Shown here: one piece after another, positions 5,688 to 10,197 of the stretch
Layout: each line of letters starts with the position of its first letter
How positions within the stretch are numbered: position 1 is the first letter of the stretch
DNA from: an uncultured Bacteroidota bacterium
GTDB taxonomy: Bacteria; Bacteroidota; Ignavibacteria; UBA10030; UBA8401
Length of the DNA: 10,197 nt
Assembly: GCA_937920105.1 (NCBI GenBank)
Contig: CALETH010000006.1
Coordinates: 1 to 10,197 of the forward strand
Direction: 5' to 3'
Program-made: the position numbers and the translations under genes
The notes under the pieces: generated by a model
Told to the model about the DNA's origin: nothing
Databases searched by the model: none
Seen by the model: the letters and a program-made list of their open reading frames with translations, nothing else

Positions 5688-5732
5688 AAAATATTTTTTC
5701 TGGATTCCCGCTAAAAGCGTGCGGGAATGACG
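5688..5732 (-). repeat. Right palindromic repeat of the GIY-YIG unit
   Basis: The stem ATTCCCGC (5704-5711) pairs with GCGGGAAT (5721-5728) around a 9-nt loop. Read on the minus strand it aligns with the left copy over about 45 bases, including CGTCAT at the outer end and ATCCAGAAA plus TATTTTT at the inner end. Stem changes are compensatory between copies (GCCCGA with TCGGGC, TCCCGC with GCGGGA). Confidence 0.8.
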
Positions 5733-5742
5733 GGTTCTTTAC

Positions 5743-8541
5743 CTAATGTGCTTCTAACCAATTTTTTCCTACTCCGATTTCTACTTCAATAGGTACGTTT
5801 AATTGAAGTGCGTTTTTCATTTTTTCTTCAACAAGTTTTTTTACTGCTTGTTCTTCAGTTTTCACTACTTCAAATACTAATTCATCGTGGACTTGTAAAA
5901 CCATTTTGCTTTGTAATTGTTGTTTTTCCATTTCATTGTAAATCGAAATCATTGCTAACTTAATCATATCAGCAGCGGTGCCTTGAATGGGCATGTTAAT
6001 GGCTTGTCGTTCTGCATTGTGGCGAATGGTGTTGTTTAAACTTTTAATATCATTCAAATAACGTCTGCGACCTTTTAGTGTTTCCACATATCCAAGTTCT
6101 CTGGCTTTAGTAATGGTTTCTTGAATGTAGAGATTGACTTTTGGAAATCGTTCAAAATATCGTTTGATAATATTTTTTCCTTCATTGTTGGGAATTTCCA
6201 ACCGAGAGGAAAGTCCGAAAGCACCAATGCCGTACATAATTCCAAAATTTACTTCTTTTGCTTTTCTTCGCATATCTCGTGTTACATCTTTTTGAGAAAC
6301 TCCAAAAACTTTTGCAGCGGTGGAGGTGTGAATATCTTCGCCATTCGCAAATGCTTCCAATAAACCCTCATCTCCAGAAATGTGTGCCATAATGCGTAAT
6401 TCTATTTGTGAATAATCTGCAGAAAGAATGAGCATTTTGGAATTTTCCGGAATGAATGCTTTGCGAATTTTTCTACCAATTTCTGTACGAATTGGAATAT
6501 TTTGTAAATTTGGGTCGCTACTGGAAAGCCGTCCTGTTGCAGCAATTGTTTGGTTAAATGATGTATGTACACGTCCCGTTTTTTGATGAATAAGTTTTGG
6601 TAAGGCATCTACATAGGTAGATTTAAGTTTAGAAAGTTGTCTGTATTCTAATAGATTTTCAATAATTGGGTGTTCTTTGCGAAGAGTTTCTAAAACACCA
6701 ATATCAGTAGAAAATCCGGTTTTTGTTTTTTTGGTAGGAGAGAGGTGAAGTTTATCAAATAAAATTGTTGAAAGTTGTTGTGTTGAATTGATGTTAAATT
6801 TTTCTCCTGCATCTACATAAATTTTTTCTGCAAGGTGTTCCAGTTGTTCTTCCATTTCTTGAGACATTGTTGAGAGGAATTTCGTATCAATTTTTATTCC
6901 ATTGATTTCCATCTTTGTTAAAACAGTGATTAGCGGAAATTCTATTTCCTCACACAAGGGTTTCATTCCTTGTGATGAAAGTTTGTCATGCAAAATATTG
7001 ACTAATTGGTGGGTGATGTCAGCATCTTCAGCAGAATAATTTCCGACCTTTTCAATAGCAATGGTTCGAATATCTGTTTTTCCATTATTAGTTAATTCTT
7101 GATATGAAACCATTGTGTAATTCAAAAATTCTTTTGCCAAAGAATCTAATGAATGTTGACCTTCGGCTCGCAATACATAACTCGCAACCATTGTATCAAA
7201 TGAATTTCCTTTAACGTTTATATTGCAAGGAATTAAGGAAAGCATATCATATTTTAGATTCTGCCCATATTTTTTGATTTTTTCATTTTCAAAAATTGGT
7301 TTTATGTCTCGCACAATTCGTTCAAGTTCAAATCCTTGAAATGAATTTTTTGAATCGCTTTCTTCGGAAAAAAGACTATCAGCATTTATTTCCACAAAAG
7401 AAAAAATTGGAAGATAATATGCAGTGTGTGGTTCAAAACAAAAAGAAATTCCAACTAATTGAGATTGTAAAGCGTTGGTGGATGTTGTTTCAGTATCATA
7501 CACAAATGTTTTTGCTTTTTTGAGGATGGAAAGAAATCGCAAATATTTTTCATCAGAATCTATAATGATATAGTTATGTTTTGAAGTGGTAATATCAGAT
7601 GTTTTTTCGTTGACTGTGATAGGTTTTTCTTCTTTGATTTCTTTTTTGGGTAATGTTTCAAAATGTTCGTTTTCTTTTAATTTTCGTAAAAGGTTTCGAA
7701 ACTCAAATTCTTCAAAAAATTCTATAAGTTTTGGTATATTTTTTTCTTTGACTTGAAATGTGTGAAAATCTAATTGTACGGGAACATTGATATTTATTGT
7801 TACTAATCTTTTGGAAAGAAGTGCGAGGTCTTTGTTTTTTTCAATTTTTTCTCGCAAGCCCTTTTGTGGAATGTTTGCTGTATTGGCGAGAATATTTTCT
7901 ACTGTGTGAAATTGTTGAACAAGGGGAAGGGCGGTTTTTGGACCAACTCCGGGAATTCCCGGAATATTATCGGAAGAATCTCCGGTAAGAGCGAGAATTT
8001 CTATTACTTGATTTGGTGGAACTCCGAATTTTTCCATTGCTCCATTTTCATCAATAATTTCATCATCATTTCCACTTTTTCCCGGTCTGTAAATTTTAAT
8101 GAGTGGAGAAAGAAGTTGCATGAAATCTTTATCGGAAGTTACCAAATAGGATTCGATATTTTCTTTTTCTGCTTGCTTGGCTAATGTGCCGATAATATCG
8201 TCGGCTTCAAATCCTGGTGATTCTATAACTGGAATGTTATATGCTTTGATAACTTCTTTGAGTGGTTCCATCATTGCGGACATATCTTCCGGCATTTTCA
8301 TTCGTTTTGCTTTGTATTGTTCATACTCTTCATGTCGAAAGGTTGGATGTTCTGTATCAAAGACAACAGCTAAATATTCCGGATGATATTGTTCAAGAAT
8401 TTTGTTAAGGTAATTGACAAAACCGAATATGCTGCTTGTGTTTTGTCCCCTTGAGTTAATAAGTGGGTTACTAATGAATGCGTAGTACGCACGATAGGTG
8501 AGACTCATTCCATCTAAAAGGAAAAGTTTTTTTGTGGACAT
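5743..8541 (-). CDS. polA: DNA polymerase I, three-domain with proofreading
   Basis: Pol I removes RNA primers and fills gaps in Okazaki-fragment processing and excision repair. The 932 residues (E. coli 928) hold all three domains. The 5'-nuclease domain (about 1-290) has GFEADDIIGTLA at 110-121, TSDKDF at 135-140 and GDSSDNIPGIPGVGPKTA at 187-204. The 3'-5' exonuclease domain (about 320-525) keeps the metal ligands: DTE at 349-351, NLKYD at 428-432, YSAED at 502-506. In the polymerase domain, motif A is SADYSQIELR (707-716), motif B RRKAKEVNFGIMYG (758-771) and motif C QVHDE (883-887). The exonuclease site therefore looks active, unlike in Taq-type enzymes. Position 766 of the O-helix is Phe, as in E. 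coli. There is no Shine-Dalgarno site. It follows nth by 41 bp on the same strand. Confidence 0.98.
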   Translation of the reverse strand: MSTKKLFLLDGMSLTYRAYYAFISNPLINSRGQNTSSIFGFVNYLNKILEQYHPEYLAVVFDTEHPTFRHEEYEQYKAKRMKMPEDMSAMMEPLKEVIKAYNIPVIESPGFEADDIIGTLAKQAEKENIESYLVTSDKDFMQLLSPLIKIYRPGKSGNDDEIIDENGAMEKFGVPPNQVIEILALTGDSSDNIPGIPGVGPKTALPLVQQFHTVENILANTANIPQKGLREKIEKNKDLALLSKRLVTININVPVQLDFHTFQVKEKNIPKLIEFFEEFEFRNLLRKLKENEHFETLPKKEIKEEKPITVNEKTSDITTSKHNYIIIDSDEKYLRFLSILKKAKTFVYDTETTSTNALQSQLVGISFCFEPHTAYYLPIFSFVEINADSLFSEESDSKNSFQGFELERIVRDIKPIFENEKIKKYGQNLKYDMLSLIPCNINVKGNSFDTMVASYVLRAEGQHSLDSLAKEFLNYTMVSYQELTNNGKTDIRTIAIEKVGNYSAEDADITHQLVNILHDKLSSQGMKPLCEEIEFPLITVLTKMEINGIKIDTKFLSTMSQEMEEQLEHLAEKIYVDAGEKFNINSTQQLSTILFDKLHLSPTKKTKTGFSTDIGVLETLRKEHPIIENLLEYRQLSKLKSTYVDALPKLIHQKTGRVHTSFNQTIAATGRLSSSDPNLQNIPIRTEIGRKIRKAFIPENSKMLILSADYSQIELRIMAHISGDEGLLEAFANGEDIHTSTAAKVFGVSQKDVTRDMRRKAKEVNFGIMYGIGAFGLSSRLEIPNNEGKNIIKRYFERFPKVNLYIQETITKARELGYVETLKGRRRYLNDIKSLNNTIRHNAERQAINMPIQGTAADMIKLAMISIYNEMEKQQLQSKMVLQVHDELVFEVVKTEEQAVKKLVEEKMKNALQLNVPIEVEIGVGKNWLEAH

Positions 8542-8582
8542 GATTTTAAAAATAAGAAGGATGAATTAAGAAGTAGAGAGAA

Positions 8583-9212
8583 CTAATTATTTTTATAATA
8601 TTCGCACACAACATTCATAACACACTCTTCACAATGTGGATTTGTTGGTCTGCAAGTTTCTCTTCCTAAAAATGTTATTGCCATTCCGAGTTGCTGCCAA
8701 TATTGTTGCGAAATTTTTTCCATGAGTTGTTTTTCTACTTTTTGTGGTGTTTTTCCATCTGCAATGCCAAGTCTCGGAGCAACTCGCATAGTGTGTAAAT
8801 CTACAATAACACCTTCCATGTTTCCACCGGTTTCGCTGATGATAACGTTTGCAGATTTTCTTCCAATTCCGGGAAGTGCAGTGAGTTCTTCTAATGTTTT
8901 TGGAATATTTTTATCTTCTTTTATTGTTTGTGCTAATGAAACTAACCATCGTGATTTGTTTCCAAAATTTCTGACAGTGCTAATATATTCATGTAAATCT
9001 TCTGGTGTGGCTTTGGAAAGTTCTTTCATTGATGGATATTTTTCAAAAAAAGGTGGAGCAACTTTATTGATGTGTTTATCAGAATCTTGTGCAGAAAGTA
9101 CTACCATCACCATTAGTTGATAGAGATTTTTGTACTCTAATGGATGTTTTTTATTTTGATATTTTTTGAAGAGAGGTTTAAAGGCGGTAAGCCAGTTGGT
9201 TTCAGTTCTCAT
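8583..9212 (-). CDS. nth: Endonuclease III (DNA glycosylase/AP lyase)
   Basis: This enzyme excises oxidised pyrimidines and cleaves at the abasic site in base excision repair. The 209 residues (E. coli 211) carry the helix-hairpin-helix LPGIGRKSANV at 113-123 with the catalytic lysine at 119, and VDLH at 137-140 with the catalytic aspartate at 138. They end in a complete [4Fe-4S] cluster loop with cysteines at 187, 194, 197 and 203 (C-x6-C-x2-C-x5-C). LSAQDSD at 39-45 is the family's early motif. STVRNFGNKSRWL at 78-90 stands where E. coli has its GLYNSKA segment, so this is a somewhat divergent subfamily. The gene starts 14 bp after the ABC transporter stop and precedes polA, suggesting a repair-containing operon. 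MutY is unlikely given the length and the intact lysine. Confidence 0.94.
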   Translation of the reverse strand: MRTETNWLTAFKPLFKKYQNKKHPLEYKNLYQLMVMVVLSAQDSDKHINKVAPPFFEKYPSMKELSKATPEDLHEYISTVRNFGNKSRWLVSLAQTIKEDKNIPKTLEELTALPGIGRKSANVIISETGGNMEGVIVDLHTMRVAPRLGIADGKTPQKVEKQLMEKISQQYWQQLGMAITFLGRETCRPTNPHCEECVMNVVCEYYKNN

Positions 9213-9226
9213 TTTTTTAAAAAGGT

Positions 9227-10150
9227 TTAATTTTTTATTACTTCTTTTAATTTTTCTAATGATGGTTTCGCAATATTATTTCGTTGCTCCCCAATTTGCT
9301 GTCTCCACATTGCGTAATATAAGCCCTTCATTTCAAGTAAAGCAGAATGTTTTCCTTGTTCCACAATATGTCCTTTTTCTAATACAAATATTGTATCAGC
9401 ATGCATAATTGTGGAAAGACGATGTGCTATTAAAATAGTGATGATATTTTTTTGTTGAGAAATATTACGAATTGTTTCACTAATTTCTTCTTCAGTAAGG
9501 GAATCCAAAGCAGAAGTTGCTTCATCAAAAACTAATAAATGTGGATGACGAAGTAAGGCACGTGCAATGGAAAGTCGTTGTTTTTCTCCGCCAGAAATTT
9601 TTACACCACCTTCGCCAATAATTGTATCTAAGCCCTTATCAGCACGAGCGAGAAGATTTTGACATGATGCTTTTTGAAGTACATCCATACATTCTGCATC
9701 AGTAGCGTTGGGATTAACGAAGAGGAGATTTTCTCGAATTGTTCCTGAAAACAACTGTGTATCTTGAGTAACAAATCCAATTCGTTCTCGTAATTGGTCG
9801 AGATTTACAGCATCATGAGTATGATTATTATAAAGAATTTTTCCTTTTTGTGGTTGATATAATCCTACGAGAAGTTTTACTAATGTTGTTTTTCCAGCAC
9901 CGGAGGGTCCAACAAAAGCAATAGTTTTTCCAATTTCGGTTTTAAAAGAAATAAAATTGAGAGCGTTTGTTTGTGCTGTTTGATGTTGAAATGTTACTTC
10001 TTGAAATTCTAATGTTGTAATATTGGGAATTGAAATTGGAGAAAGTGGTTTTGGTTCTTTTGGTGTGTTGAGGATGTCTTCAAAATTTTTAAGTGAAACT
10101 TCTGCTTCTCTGTAAATATTAATAATATTGCCAAGTTCTTGTAGTGGGCC
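9227..10150 (-). CDS. ABC exporter, fused permease/ATPase (C-terminal part only)
   Basis: The frame stays open from 10150 to the TAA at 9227-9229, giving 307 residues without an N-terminus. Residues 1-30 (IYREAEVSLKNFEDIL region) are the end of the transmembrane domain and its linker. The nucleotide-binding domain follows: Walker A GPSGAGKTT at 81-89, Q-loop FVTQD at 126-130, signature ISGGEKQ at 185-191, Walker B LLVFDE at 205-210, D-loop SALD at 213-216 and H-loop IAHRLST at 241-247. This is the MsbA/LmrA-type exporter architecture; substrate cannot be told, lipid or drug being common. The gene is cut at the contig end, where adapter sequence begins. It lies 14 bp upstream of nth on the same strand. 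Confidence 0.92.
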   Translation of the reverse strand, partial: GPLQELGNIINIYREAEVSLKNFEDILNTPKEPKPLSPISIPNITTLEFQEVTFQHQTAQTNALNFISFKTEIGKTIAFVGPSGAGKTTLVKLLVGLYQPQKGKILYNNHTHDAVNLDQLRERIGFVTQDTQLFSGTIRENLLFVNPNATDAECMDVLQKASCQNLLARADKGLDTIIGEGGVKISGGEKQRLSIARALLRHPHLLVFDEATSALDSLTEEEISETIRNISQQKNIITILIAHRLSTIMHADTIFVLEKGHIVEQGKHSALLEMKGLYYAMWRQQIGEQRNNIAKPSLEKLKEVIKN

Positions 10151-10197
10151 AGATCGGAAGAGCGTCGTGTAGGGAAAGAGTGTCTTCGCCTGTGTAG
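10151..10197. other. Illumina TruSeq HT adapter left on the contig end (not genomic)
   Basis: From 10151 the sequence begins AGATCGGAAGAGC and continues for 33 bases as the reverse complement of the TruSeq universal (P5-side) adapter, ending at 10183. The next eight bases CTTCGCCT (10184-10191) are the reverse complement of AGGCGAAG, which I recall as TruSeq HT index D505. GTGTAG (10192-10197) is the start of the following P5 segment. In the transporter's frame it would read as a peptide ending FPYTTLFRS, a known contamination signature. The exact junction may shift by a base. Confidence 0.97.

Larger units (their letters stand above)
5353..5732. mobile_element. Putative mobile unit: GIY-YIG gene between inverted palindromic repeats
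   Basis: Two related palindromes lie in inverted orientation at the ends of a 380-bp segment containing only the GIY-YIG gene. Outer ends are CGTCAT (5353) and ATGACG (ending 5732). Both arms have an 8-bp stem and a 9-nt loop, and towards the gene both continue as ATCCAGAAA and then a TATTTTT tract. The unit sits in the gap between two convergent gene blocks and disrupts neither. No target-site duplication is clear. Calling it mobile is inference from the layout and from the gene-less pair of the same family at 2576-2651. Confidence 0.5.

Noticed and set aside
8722..9408. Plus-strand ORFs opposite nth and the transporter gene
   Set aside because: Both lie antisense to genes with complete catalytic motifs and show no protein features of their own.
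9227..9754. A 175-residue ABC ATPase starting at a TTG codon at 9754
   Set aside because: The frame is open upstream through QDTQ, the Q-loop and Walker A up to 10150. The TTG is an internal leucine in the usual QLFSGT motif, not a start.

Overview
The window looks like chromosomal core-genome DNA from an AT-rich bacterium, and it ends at a contig edge. The gene order rpsB-tsf-pyrH-frr is conserved in many bacteria. Several S2 blocks (FMERNGIHIIDL, TIRKSIKRL, IPANDDALKS) look most like Bacteroidota/Chlorobiota (FCB) proteins. Most housekeeping genes lack a Shine-Dalgarno sequence, which fits that group. The assignment is inference from remembered family sequences; a low-GC candidate phylum is not excluded.

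Plus strand, 1-3320: translation and nucleotide genes. These are a 5'-truncated rpsB, tsf, a strong hairpin terminator, pyrH (UMP kinase), a 76-bp palindromic repeat pair, frr (ribosome recycling factor) and a second terminator. Two gaps also hold short tandem repeats with 7-bp and 8-bp periods. Plus strand, 3369-5342: a 5-formyltetrahydrofolate cyclo-ligase, a 112-bp cruciform-like inverted repeat, a protein with two PspC domains, and a polytopic LiaF-like membrane protein. The last two genes are coupled and have good Shine-Dalgarno sites.

Minus strand, 10150 down to 5743: a likely operon of an ABC exporter (C-terminal part only), endonuclease III (nth) and a full-length DNA polymerase I (polA) with an apparently active proofreading domain. 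Nth and Pol I act in sequence in base excision repair. Between the convergent blocks, at 5353-5732, a 93-residue GIY-YIG endonuclease-like gene is bracketed by two inverted copies of a palindromic repeat. The same repeat family occurs without a gene at 2576-2651. The arrangement resembles a REPIN/RAYT system with a GIY-YIG protein in place of the Y1 transposase, and it is the best candidate here for an undescribed mobile system.

The last 47 bases (10151-10197) are not genomic. They match an Illumina TruSeq HT adapter with an i5 index, left on the contig end, so the ABC transporter gene is cut by the assembly and not by biology.
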